From contig JAEURI010000168.1 in assembly GCA_016789225.1 (NCBI GenBank), positions 1-39,309 of the forward strand: a stretch of DNA of 39,309 bases, given 5' to 3'. Under the pieces are notes generated by a model. That model saw only the letters and a program-made list of their open reading frames with translations, made no database searches and had not been told where the DNA came from. The DNA comes from Anaerolineales bacterium (GTDB taxonomy: Bacteria; Chloroflexota; Anaerolineae; Anaerolineales; Villigracilaceae). Positions 15,126 through 23,984 of this stretch are shown here, one piece after another. Numbering within the stretch: the stretch's first letter is position 1; the number at the start of each line of letters is the position of its first letter. Position numbers and translations under genes: made by a program.

Positions 15126-18100
15126 GTGAGCGATGCATCTGTCCTTGACCCTTTGACTGGCGCCTATACACGCGCATCGTTCAACGAGCATTTGCGCGCC
15201 AGCCTGGAACGTGCCCAACGCGAGCAGTCTTCCTGTTCCCTGCTATTCTTCGACCTCGATCATTTTAAGAGTATTAATGATGCTTTCGGTCACGCCAGGG
15301 GGGATGAAGCGTTGATTGAGGTAGCACGGCGCGTGCGGGAGACCACGCGTGATTCAGACCTGTTCTTTCGGTATGGGGGCGATGAATTTGTATTGATCCT
15401 GCCGGACACCCCAAAACCAGAAGCCGCTCAACTAGCAAATCGCCTGCTGGAAAATATCCGTTCGCGCCCGATCGGAGGAGATGGGTCGCTTACCCTTTCC
15501 ATCAGTGTGGGAGTCGCGACCTTTCCGGAGGACACAGCAGCGGAAAATGCGTTGTTCGAGAAGGCCGATGCACGCAATTATGAGGCCAAACGCCGCGGAC
15601 GCGCCCGCGTGGTCTTCGAAGAGGCAGGCATCCCTGCCGACCTGCCTTTTACAGAACTTTCACGAATCATCGAACGCGATGAAGCATTGGAGACCGCGCA
15701 GCAATTTCTGGCGGCCATTCTTGAAGAGCAACGTGGGGTCCTAAGCGTGGTTGGCGAAGCAGGCTCGGGGCGTTCCCGTTTTCTTACGGAAGTGGAAAAA
15801 CATGCACAGCTCCAGGGGTTTGAGATCCTTTCCCTTCATGGTTCACAGCGTTTGAAAGGTAAGCCGTATGGGATCCTTTCAAAGGCTCTCTCCAAATCAA
15901 CTGCTGCATCGCCGGAACGCATCAACCTGGAGGAGTTCGATTCTACGTTGAGACGGCGCCTTGCCGAGGCCAGGCGGGAACATCTCTTGCTCATTGTAGA
16001 TGATATGCCCGACCTCGACTGGGGAACATTGGATATCCTGCGTCAATTCCTTGCTCAGTCCAGCATCCCAGTCTTGGGTTTGGTCTATGCCTCGGACCCG
16101 GACAGTGTCCGCGTGGCTGCACCGTTCTGGTCGGCTGTGTCTGAACATATCGAATTGCGTCCGCTCTCGATCAATGGGCTGCGTCTTTGGCTGCGAATAT
16201 TATTACAATGGGAACCTCCCGACGAGTTCATCGAATGGATCGAAAAGCAAACAAGCGGCCTGCCCCATCAGGTGGAACGACTCTTAAAACATTTACTGAA
16301 ACTGAACATTCTGGCAAAACAAGAAATGGGTTGGGCACTCAACAGCCATTATCAGGAGATCGGTGCAGCCAGACAATGGCAAATACGGATCAGCCCGAAT
16401 AACCTGCCTGCCGCACTCACCAGTTTTATCGGACGTGAAACGGAACTGGCCGAGGTGCGGCGGATGATCGGGGCGGCTCGACTCTTAACTTTGGTTGGGC
16501 CCGGCGGAATGGGCAAAACGCGGCTTACCCTGCAAGCGGCGCGGGAATCGATCAACGGGTTTGGGGATGGGGTCTGGTTCATCGAGTTGGCTCCCATTTC
16601 AGCCTCCACCCTTTTGTTATATACCGTCGCCTCGGTGTTGGGGGTGCATGAGGAACAATCCCGTCCGTTGATCGATACACTTTGCACCTGGTTAAGCGAC
16701 AAGGAGCTATTGATCATCCTCGATAACTGCGAACACTTGCTCGACCCGGTCGCCCAATTTGTAGACAAAGTCCTACGAGCCAGCCCCAATGTGCGCATCC
16801 TTGCCAGCAGCCGGGAGGCGCTCGATATTGCTGGCGAATTGGTCTACCGTATGCCTGCACTCGAATTGCCCGAGACCCAGGCTGAGATCCCCAGCGAACA
16901 ATTATCGAGTTACCCGGCTGTGCGTCTGTTCATGGAGCGCGCCGCTTTTGCAGATTCCAACTTCAGGGTCAGTGGAGATAGGACATCCCTCATTGTTCAA
17001 ATCTGCCGCCAACTAGACGGGATTCCACTCGCCATTGAACTGGCGGCAGCACGCTTGAGGACACTGTCAGTGGAAGAGATCGCCTCGGGCCTCCATGACC
17101 GCTTCAATCTGTTGACAAAGGGAAATCGTGCCGCGATGCCGCGCCACCAGACTCTGCGCGGGTTGATCGACTGGAGTTACGACATGCTGACTAAAGAAGA
17201 GCATCTGCTCTTGCGGCGGCTCTCGACTTTTTCGGGTGGCTGGACTCTCGAAGCGGCAGAGCAGGTTTGCATCGAGGCAGGAGGCGCAGGGCTTGAATCC
17301 GCAGCGGTTTTGGAATTGCTCCAACGTCTTGCAAATAAATCCATTATCAACTTCGATGAACACGCTGGTGACCCACGTTATTCCATGCTGGAGACGATCC
17401 GTCAATATGCGTTTGAAAAGCTCGTGGAAGCGGGCGAGGAAAACCAATTACGCGACAGGCATTTGAATCACTATTTGAATTTTGCCGAAAGGACTGAGCC
17501 GATTTTGATCAGCGCGCGGCGCGGCGAATGGGTGCGGCGGCTCGAAATCGAACACGATAACTTGCGTGCCGCGCTTGAACGCGCCTGCAATCAGAATGCG
17601 GAACGTGCGCATCGAATGGCAGGAGCCCTGGGCTGGTTCTGGTATTTTGGCGATCATCTCAACGAAGGGCATGCCTGGTGTCTGCGCGTGCTGGCATTGG
17701 ACGAAAATGCCGTGCCGAAACAATTCCGCGCGAAGGCAATGAATTCCGCGGGCATGGTCTCTGGCAATTTGGGACATAATGAAGAGTCACGCTCATGGCT
17801 GGAAAAAAGCATATCGCTTTGGCAGGTGTTGCATGAACAACGGCTCCTTAGCGAGACCTTGTTCTGGCTCTCCTATTCGTTCGTGCAGCTCGGCGAGGAT
17901 GAAAAAGTTTGCGCCCTCTTCGAGAAATATGAAAGTTTATTACGCACCGCTTCCGATCCCTTGATATTGGGTTGGTCGCTGACGTATTGGGGACGTGCGC
18001 TGGAAACCGCACGCGAGGATTTCGCAACGGCAAAATTGCTCCATGATGAAAGCGTGGAACTTGGGCGCACCACGCAGGATATCAACATTCTTGGGACGGC

Positions 18101-18716
18101 TTTTATGAATCTGGGTTACTGGGCAGCCAAGCAGGGCGATTACGAGACAGCCTATCACTATCATTCAGAGTCTTCAAAGTGGCACAAAACGGACGGCGCA
18201 CGTTTGCGCATCGCCATTTCATCACACAACATGGCAGACATGTTAAGTTTGCAGGGGAAATATCTTGAAGCGCAAGCCTTGTATGAAGAATCGCTGGCAT
18301 TATCCCGCGCCCTTGGCGACCAGGCCTTCATCGCCTGGACGGCATATCGGCTTGGGTATCTGGCTGTGCACTTGAATCAGCATGAACGTGCCCGGCAATT
18401 ATTCGCTGAAAGCCTGAAATTATATCGAGCGCAAATCCAGCAGGAGCTTCTTACAAGTCCGCTGGCAGGCTATGCCGAACTCCTGCGCAGGCAGGGAAAT
18501 TTCACTCAGGCGGCGCATATTCTGGGCTTTATTGCCGCACATCCGCAATCGGCAAGTCGCGCATTTCTTCTATCGATCGATACTATCGAGTATGATCATA
18601 CTCTGGCATCCCTGCGTACCCAGCTACCTGATGAGGAATTTCGCGCCGCCTGGAGTTTTGGAGAAAAAATGACTTTAGGGGAAGTCATCGCTCAGGCGGC
18701 GAAGATGGTGCAATAG
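15126..18716 (+). CDS. GGDEF-STAND ATPase-TPR regulator
   Basis: A 1196-residue multidomain signalling protein. Residues 5-165 are a diguanylate cyclase domain with intact GGDEF (84-88) and an RxxD inhibitory site (RDSD, 75-78) at the standard 5-residue distance. Residues 200-400 are a first P-loop ATPase (GEAGSGRS, 210-217; LLLIVDD, 287-293). Residues 425-770 are a second NB-ARC-like ATPase typical of AfsR/LuxR-type regulators (Walker A GPGGMGKT 458-465, Walker B LLIILDN 528-534, then GIPLAIELAAARL and RGLIDWSYDML). Residues from about 780 to the end are TPR-like helices. No DNA-binding domain is present. The product should make cyclic di-GMP from GTP under ATPase and ligand control. The annotated start is GTG 15126 and may be wrong: an ATG at 15077 reads MTKTFRLV and then needs a +1 shift. 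Confidence 0.85.
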   Translation: MSDASVLDPLTGAYTRASFNEHLRASLERAQREQSSCSLLFFDLDHFKSINDAFGHARGDEALIEVARRVRETTRDSDLFFRYGGDEFVLILPDTPKPEAAQLANRLLENIRSRPIGGDGSLTLSISVGVATFPEDTAAENALFEKADARNYEAKRRGRARVVFEEAGIPADLPFTELSRIIERDEALETAQQFLAAILEEQRGVLSVVGEAGSGRSRFLTEVEKHAQLQGFEILSLHGSQRLKGKPYGILSKALSKSTAASPERINLEEFDSTLRRRLAEARREHLLLIVDDMPDLDWGTLDILRQFLAQSSIPVLGLVYASDPDSVRVAAPFWSAVSEHIELRPLSINGLRLWLRILLQWEPPDEFIEWIEKQTSGLPHQVERLLKHLLKLNILAKQEMGWALNSHYQEIGAARQWQIRISPNNLPAALTSFIGRETELAEVRRMIGAARLLTLVGPGGMGKTRLTLQAARESINGFGDGVWFIELAPISASTLLLYTVASVLGVHEEQSRPLIDTLCTWLSDKELLIILDNCEHLLDPVAQFVDKVLRASPNVRILASSREALDIAGELVYRMPALELPETQAEIPSEQLSSYPAVRLFMERAAFADSNFRVSGDRTSLIVQICRQLDGIPLAIELAAARLRTLSVEEIASGLHDRFNLLTKGNRAAMPRHQTLRGLIDWSYDMLTKEEHLLLRRLSTFSGGWTLEAAEQVCIEAGGAGLESAAVLELLQRLANKSIINFDEHAGDPRYSMLETIRQYAFEKLVEAGEENQLRDRHLNHYLNFAERTEPILISARRGEWVRRLEIEHDNLRAALERACNQNAERAHRMAGALGWFWYFGDHLNEGHAWCLRVLALDENAVPKQFRAKAMNSAGMVSGNLGHNEESRSWLEKSISLWQVLHEQRLLSETLFWLSYSFVQLGEDEKVCALFEKYESLLRTASDPLILGWSLTYWGRALETAREDFATAKLLHDESVELGRTTQDINILGTAFMNLGYWAAKQGDYETAYHYHSESSKWHKTDGARLRIAISSHNMADMLSLQGKYLEAQALYEESLALSRALGDQAFIAWTAYRLGYLAVHLNQHERARQLFAESLKLYRAQIQQELLTSPLAGYAELLRRQGNFTQAAHILGFIAAHPQSASRAFLLSIDTIEYDHTLASLRTQLPDEEFRAAWSFGEKMTLGEVIAQAAKMVQ

Positions 18717-18780
18717 GGTACATTCAGCCTCTTAGAGGGAATACGAGATTCTTCTTATTAACTCACCTCTACACTTGCCT

Positions 18781-18819
18781 CAGAGACCCTCACCGCACTG
18801 GCATTGTCGCTATCGCTCA
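18781..18819. repeat. Partial copy of the intergenic element seen at 3191
   Basis: CAGAGACCCTCACCGCACTGG (18781-18801) is identical to 3231-3251, and TGTCGCTATCGCTCA (18805-18819) matches the copy at about 3265-3279 with one change. The outer inverted ends are not preserved here. The remainder of 18717-18984 holds no gene that I can see; CAAGGAG near 18970 is the ribosome binding site of the next gene. Confidence 0.65.
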
Positions 18820-18984
18820 CATCGTCCCGGTATCCTTCGGAAGGGAATCACTGTAGGCGCGTAAGATGAGTGTTGATTTCCTGAAGAAAACCCATACAAT
18901 GTTATATAGCTTCACAATTGAATATGCCGCTATTTAGGAGGGATCTGTTCCACCATTCACATTGGTCAACAAGGAGAATGCGTC

Positions 18985-20976
18985 ATGAAGATCAACGAAG
19001 TACACAAACTCGACATAGAAGAAGGGGATGGTGTTCTTTACAGGTTTGAATCAAGCCCCAATACGAGTCTAAAACCGCAATTGGCCGAGCGCGTGTTGGT
19101 GATCCATGCACCCATCAGCGGATCATTGGCAGGGGCCGTCAGTCAATACACATCCAAACCAAAGAATTTTCTGGAAGGGCGTTCCAGGCATCTGATCTTG
19201 AGCCGGGATGGAAAAGAAATCGTCCAGATGGTGCCGTTCAATCTTGGGGCCATGCATGCCTTTGGTTACAACGGCAGGTCGATCGCCGTAGAATTACAAT
19301 ATCCTAGGGAATTGCGCAACAAAGCATCCGTCCTCAACAAAAATCTTAAATTCAATGACGATCAATATATTCTGGCAAGCTCGCTGAATCATTCACATTA
19401 TGGCGAATGGCCCATCTATCCCAAGGCACAGATCGACCAGCTGTTCAATGTGGCAAAACTGCTAAAAGAGCGCTACAACATTCAGGAAGTGATCGGATAC
19501 GAAGAAGTCGCCTCCAGAACGGACCCGGGGCCTGCCTTTCCCATTCATCAATTTCGTGAAAAGCTGCTTGGTATCACCGACCGATCGTTCATCCCACAGG
19601 AAATAACACATGCAACAAGCCTGCTCGGCCATCCAGAAAATCCTCTCTCCGTTATATCAAGTTTGAACATCCCGGCAGGCACACCCGTTTCGATCATGAG
19701 CGAAAGGTTCGATTGGTATCTGGTTTCCGTTCTGGCAGAGGTGGCTGGAAACCCATGGCTGACAGGCTGGGTGCCAAAAAGAACCGTTCGCGTCAAAACA
19801 GACTTTGAGTACAAAGTGAATGAAAAACATTACCTGACCAATGAAGAAGGCAGGCGCTTTCAGGAGATCACGCCGCACCCGAACGGCTATGAGTCTGCAC
19901 GTAGAAACCCAACTCCGAAATACATTGTCATGCACTTCACGACCGGCACAAAAATGGAAAGCACCATCTCCCACTTCAAAGACCCATCCTCCCTTGTGAG
20001 TACTCACCTGCTGATCGGCAGAGACGGACGCGTGGTGCAGTTCCTGCCATTCGACCGCGTGGCACATCACTGCGGATATAGCTGGTGGGAACGGTTGAAT
20101 AACCTGAACAATTACAGTATCGGCATCGAGCTGGATAATGCAGGTCTATTAAGCAACATGGGCAGGCTGGGCTGGATGAGCAGAAAGATTCGTATCCCCG
20201 ATGCGCATGTCAAACAGGCGGTACATTGGAAACAATTCACGCCAAACAACCCTGCACGCTTCCCCGGTTGGGAAAAATACCCGGATGCGCAATTGCAGGT
20301 GGCACTTAACATTGTCAAGGCATTAAGAGACAGATACCCCAGCATCGAAGAAATTCTGGGACATGATGATGTCAACCTCAGAAACCGTTATGACCCGGGT
20401 CCGCTCTTCCCCATGCCCCAGTTCAGGCTGGAATTATTCGGCAGAGCAGAGCCCAAACTCGAGGTCTTTACCCTTAGCCGCGACACAAAAGAGGTTTACA
20501 CCAATTTCAACGGCAGGCTTCCAAACACCCAGCAAAGCCTGCATGAGATGAATCTGCCTGCCAATTCCGTTGTGCGGGTCATTCGCAGTGATGATGACTT
20601 GGCGTTGGTTACGGTCGTCAGGTCGAAGGATGCGCCGTCTCTAAATCAAAAAACGGGCTGGATACGTGCAAATTCCCTCTCTGTGCCTGTCAGCCCGGCC
20701 AGGCGCGGTATGAAACGAAGGGAGGAAGGAGGTTCCAAAGCTGCCAATCAACGCGTCACGAAATATACACAGGCCTTTTTTAAACGAACAAAGAATAATT
20801 TGCAGCCGACCCCAATCATTGATGAAGCCAAGTTATTCGTTGCAGGCACCCGGGTCCGAATCCAACAAGTGCGGGGTGAATGGACATTGGTCGTCGCCCT
20901 CGATCCGCTGGGCCGCCACGGAGGCGTGGAAGGCTGGCTGCATACAGAATTGCTCTCACCTGAGGTCATCTCATAA
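18985..20976 (+). CDS. Tandem N-acetylmuramoyl-L-alanine amidase (Amidase_2) protein
   Basis: A 663-residue protein with two Amidase_2 (AmpD/PGRP-like) domains, each followed by an SH3-like stretch. These zinc amidases cut the bond between MurNAc and L-Ala. The second domain (about 305-480) keeps the AmpD-type ligands His317, His460 and Asp470, with Glu382 in SIGIELD. The first (about 30-190) keeps His41 and Asp180, but the middle ligand is Tyr172 (GYEEV in place of GHxDV), so it is probably a non-catalytic binding domain. No signal peptide is visible, which is odd for a cell-wall enzyme. AAGGAG stands 9 nt before ATG 18985. A C-terminal SH3-like part ends in GGVEGWLHTELLS. A cytoplasmic muropeptide-recycling role or non-classical export are both possible. 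Confidence 0.85.
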   Translation: MKINEVHKLDIEEGDGVLYRFESSPNTSLKPQLAERVLVIHAPISGSLAGAVSQYTSKPKNFLEGRSRHLILSRDGKEIVQMVPFNLGAMHAFGYNGRSIAVELQYPRELRNKASVLNKNLKFNDDQYILASSLNHSHYGEWPIYPKAQIDQLFNVAKLLKERYNIQEVIGYEEVASRTDPGPAFPIHQFREKLLGITDRSFIPQEITHATSLLGHPENPLSVISSLNIPAGTPVSIMSERFDWYLVSVLAEVAGNPWLTGWVPKRTVRVKTDFEYKVNEKHYLTNEEGRRFQEITPHPNGYESARRNPTPKYIVMHFTTGTKMESTISHFKDPSSLVSTHLLIGRDGRVVQFLPFDRVAHHCGYSWWERLNNLNNYSIGIELDNAGLLSNMGRLGWMSRKIRIPDAHVKQAVHWKQFTPNNPARFPGWEKYPDAQLQVALNIVKALRDRYPSIEEILGHDDVNLRNRYDPGPLFPMPQFRLELFGRAEPKLEVFTLSRDTKEVYTNFNGRLPNTQQSLHEMNLPANSVVRVIRSDDDLALVTVVRSKDAPSLNQKTGWIRANSLSVPVSPARRGMKRREEGGSKAANQRVTKYTQAFFKRTKNNLQPTPIIDEAKLFVAGTRVRIQQVRGEWTLVVALDPLGRHGGVEGWLHTELLSPEVIS

Positions 20977-21044
20977 TTTATTACATGAGAGGATTGGCAA
21001 AACGTAACATATAGTGATACACAAGCATGGGGGGTCTGTCAAAA

Positions 21045-21075
21045 AAAAACAAGCGGACTTAATCCGCTCGTTTTT
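21045..21075. terminator. Bidirectional intrinsic terminator
   Basis: AAAAACAAGCGGA and TCCGCTCGTTTTT form a stem with one mismatch and a 5-nt loop, flanked by a T-run on each strand. It serves the amidase gene (plus) and the GCS/M20 gene (minus); the minus stop codon overlaps its edge. Confidence 0.8.
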
Positions 21076-23884
21076 ACTTCCACAATTTCGCCAACTCGTT
21101 CAACGACTTGTAATACGGCTCGATGCTCGGTATAAAGTGCGCTTCGTTCTTCGCATGCGGCCCGACGCCTGATTGCCCCCACACGACAGCCTGACCACCG
21201 GGAGCAAATCTGGCACTGGTGCCGGGTAACTTCTTACCGATGCGCGGCTCCTCCCCGCCCGAGGCCTGCCTCACCGCTTCGATAAGCGCTTTCAACGCCG
21301 GATTATTCGGGTCGCAGGCCACGCCATTTTCCATGACAGTAAACCTGACTTCCAGTCCATTTTCAGAGCAATAGGCTTCAACCGCAGACCGCAGCGCGAG
21401 GACATCATCCTGCGGGATGGGGCGAATCTCCACACCCAGAATCCCCTCCGCTGCAGTGACGTTATACACACCCGGCGTGCCAACACTGATGAATGGGAAT
21501 TTCGCCTGCGACTGCCATCCATCTGCCGCTTTGAGGGTGAGATGCCTGGCAAAGAGTTCATTCAATGCAATGCGGGCGGCGATCAGTTTATCGCTCAAGT
21601 CACCGCTGCCTGCCACGCCGCTGTGAGCCTTTGCACCGCGGGCAATGACATCAAAGCGCATCACACCACGATTCTCGATGCAGATCTCACCAAAGAGTTC
21701 ATTGCCTTTTTCGCCCGTGCGTTCACCCGCAATGAACAAGGCAGGCATAAACGGACGCCCATACTGTTCACCCAATGCCGTCAATACATGCGGCGTGCCC
21801 CAGGCTTCGGCTTCGCCGTTCTCTTCATTGCCAACCAGCATCAGGGCGATATTGGGATATGGCCCACCCGTTTTCATTTGATCCTTCATCCAAACCAGAT
21901 AGGTTGCAACGACGGTCTTCATATCTGCTGCGCCGCGTCCGTGCAGGTAATCGCCATCAATGCGCGGATTGAATTGGGAGTCATCTGGTTCGGGTTCGAC
22001 CACGTCAAAGTGACCTGTGAACAGGATCGGGTCCGGTTTGGAAGCGCCGGGGAAGGTGGCATATATGGCAGGATATTTTCCGTCAAAGTATTTCACATCC
22101 AAACCCGCATTCCTCAAATAGTCATCCACCAACGAAGCAGCGCGATGAACCTCATCAAGGCGTTCATCCGGGCAGGCAGTAACCGACGGAATGTGGATCA
22201 ACTGTTGGGCAAGGTCAAGAATTTCGGCAGTTTTGTTCGGGTAGGATAGTTCCACCACCGCCTGCGCCCGTGCGCGATACTGAATGGGTGCATTGGGAAG
22301 TTGACGCGCATCTTCACGACCGCGTTGAACATATTCAGCGATCTTCGGAACATCCACACCCAGTGAGTTGTAATCGGCGCACACGCGCTCCACATCCGCT
22401 TTGACCATGGCCTCATGCTCATATAGAAATTCTTTAAGCAAAGACACCGGCACTTCATTACTGCCGCCAATCTCCATTTTGAGGCGCGCACGAATTTTCT
22501 CGGCAGTATTGCGGCCACCTTCGGACATTTCAACCAGCGGGTGCAGGTCATCCCACATGTTCAAGGCTTCGGCAAGTGGCTTGATCTCGCCCAACGTCCA
22601 TTTCAGGAAGGCACGCACAGAGGTGGGCTTACCCGTAAGCGGATTTTCAATTTCGGCACGCAGACCGTACTTGGCGGCAAGTTCTTCGTTGGCGCGGGCG
22701 CGGGTGATGTCTTCGCTGTCGTAGCGGAAGCCGCGCGCAAATTTGGGTTCGGCGTAAATTTTCAGCATGAGCAAATAGCGGAAGGTCAGGTTGGCAATGT
22801 CGAGGTCGAGGCTGTGACCGCCTTCGTCCACACGGATTTCCACGCGACCCATCGGCAGGTTGATACGCGCCATCAGGTTCTGACGTTCGACCTGACGTGC
22901 CATTTCTTCCGGCGGGGTGGATTGTCCCGCCGCGAAGAGTCCGCGAGCATAAAGAGATTCGAGTTGTTCGCTCGTTGTGGAGATAATACGCTCGACCGGC
23001 TCGGAAAAACTGCGCGCACGGACGGGCGTCCAGTTGTTGTTACCAAAGCGCACGCCGCGACGGACGAGGTCATAAGACAGTTGCAGATAATCATCGTACG
23101 AGCGGTACAAATCAGGCAAGTCCACTTCGCGCGGATTGGGGAAGGTGAGATTGCGAATCGAGTCAAACTCGGTCAGGATGACCGCAGCGCGTCCATCCTT
23201 GACTTGGGCCTGCATCGGCGTGGAGGCGCTGGTGGCAATGAAGAGCGAGGCAAAGGCACGTAGGAGGCGCGTAGCGGTGATGTAAAACTCGGACTTGAAC
23301 TCATCAAGATGCTTGTCGCCGCGCTCGCTGGCAGAGAGGTGCATAAAGTCCCAGGCGAAGAGCGGGTCGGGCAAAGAGATATTGGTGTGAATACCGGTGG
23401 TGGCAAGGGTGTCGCCATATAAGTCCACGCACTTCTCAAGATAGCGGCGTTTGGCGATTGACCAGTTGCCGGGGATGGACTGATGTCCGATATCCGTCAG
23501 GAAAAGAAGATTGCCATGCCAGTAATGCAGACGTTCACCGAAGCTCAACCCGGCGCGATGCAAGGCATTCATGAGCGAGGCTTCCATCAAGCGGGCTTCG
23601 TAGATCGCACCGCGCGGAGTATAGTACGGACGCGTGGCCCATTCGACCATCCAATGGAAGACTTCGAGCTGGCTGAATTGCTTCTGCCATACAGGAATGC
23701 ACTCGGCGCGCAGATAATCCACAAAGGAGTGCTGGCTGGGTCCCGCGCCCACCGTCAACAGCGGACGCAGGTCTTCATCGAGTAGGTTCCATTCCTGTTC
23801 AAACCCGGCGAGACCGCCTTTAGGCTTTTCCTTCATGGATTCTTCAAGCGCAAGCAAATATTTTTCGGCGAATTGTTGGGGCAT
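21074..23884 (-). CDS. Fusion of a glutamate-cysteine ligase-like domain and an M20 metallopeptidase
   Basis: A 936-residue protein. Residues 1 to about 540 resemble the glutamate-cysteine ligase family 2 fold: FEQEWNLLDED (29-39) for the E-x-E metal site, ATTGIHTNISLPD (161-173), and GRVEIRVDEGG (346-356). Residues about 553-936 are an M20 (ArgE/DapE/carboxypeptidase) domain with all metal and catalytic residues visible: His625 and Asp627 in GHFDVV, Asp654, Glu687-Glu688 in NEENGE, Glu721 and His916. The ligase half would join a carboxylate to an amine with ATP, and the peptidase half would cut an amide. An aminotransferase gene lies 100 bases upstream, suggesting a joint pathway. The ligase assignment is less secure than the M20 one. 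I know of no named enzyme of this composition. Confidence 0.75.
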   Translation of the reverse strand: MPQQFAEKYLLALEESMKEKPKGGLAGFEQEWNLLDEDLRPLLTVGAGPSQHSFVDYLRAECIPVWQKQFSQLEVFHWMVEWATRPYYTPRGAIYEARLMEASLMNALHRAGLSFGERLHYWHGNLLFLTDIGHQSIPGNWSIAKRRYLEKCVDLYGDTLATTGIHTNISLPDPLFAWDFMHLSASERGDKHLDEFKSEFYITATRLLRAFASLFIATSASTPMQAQVKDGRAAVILTEFDSIRNLTFPNPREVDLPDLYRSYDDYLQLSYDLVRRGVRFGNNNWTPVRARSFSEPVERIISTTSEQLESLYARGLFAAGQSTPPEEMARQVERQNLMARINLPMGRVEIRVDEGGHSLDLDIANLTFRYLLMLKIYAEPKFARGFRYDSEDITRARANEELAAKYGLRAEIENPLTGKPTSVRAFLKWTLGEIKPLAEALNMWDDLHPLVEMSEGGRNTAEKIRARLKMEIGGSNEVPVSLLKEFLYEHEAMVKADVERVCADYNSLGVDVPKIAEYVQRGREDARQLPNAPIQYRARAQAVVELSYPNKTAEILDLAQQLIHIPSVTACPDERLDEVHRAASLVDDYLRNAGLDVKYFDGKYPAIYATFPGASKPDPILFTGHFDVVEPEPDDSQFNPRIDGDYLHGRGAADMKTVVATYLVWMKDQMKTGGPYPNIALMLVGNEENGEAEAWGTPHVLTALGEQYGRPFMPALFIAGERTGEKGNELFGEICIENRGVMRFDVIARGAKAHSGVAGSGDLSDKLIAARIALNELFARHLTLKAADGWQSQAKFPFISVGTPGVYNVTAAEGILGVEIRPIPQDDVLALRSAVEAYCSENGLEVRFTVMENGVACDPNNPALKALIEAVRQASGGEEPRIGKKLPGTSARFAPGGQAVVWGQSGVGPHAKNEAHFIPSIEPYYKSLNELAKLWK

Positions 23885-23937
23885 GGGTAAGTCCTAAGAT
23901 AAAAGTTTTGCGTACGAAAATTGCTTAATTTAGAACA

Positions 23938-23971
23938 GAAAGAAGAAAGAAAATGAACTCTTTCTTCTTTC
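23938..23971 (-). terminator. 13-bp stem-loop between aminotransferase and GCS/M20 genes
   Basis: GAAAGAAGAAAGA (23938-23950) pairs perfectly with TCTTTCTTCTTTC (23959-23971). The stem is A/T-rich and lacks a clean T-run, so it is either a weak terminator that lowers expression of the downstream gene or an mRNA-stability element. Confidence 0.35.
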
Positions 23972-23984
23972 CTCTTTCTTGAGT

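Noticed and set aside
21542..23263. Long plus-strand frames opposite the GCS/M20 fusion
   Set aside because: The minus-strand protein carries complete M20 motifs throughout; the opposite frames show no family features.
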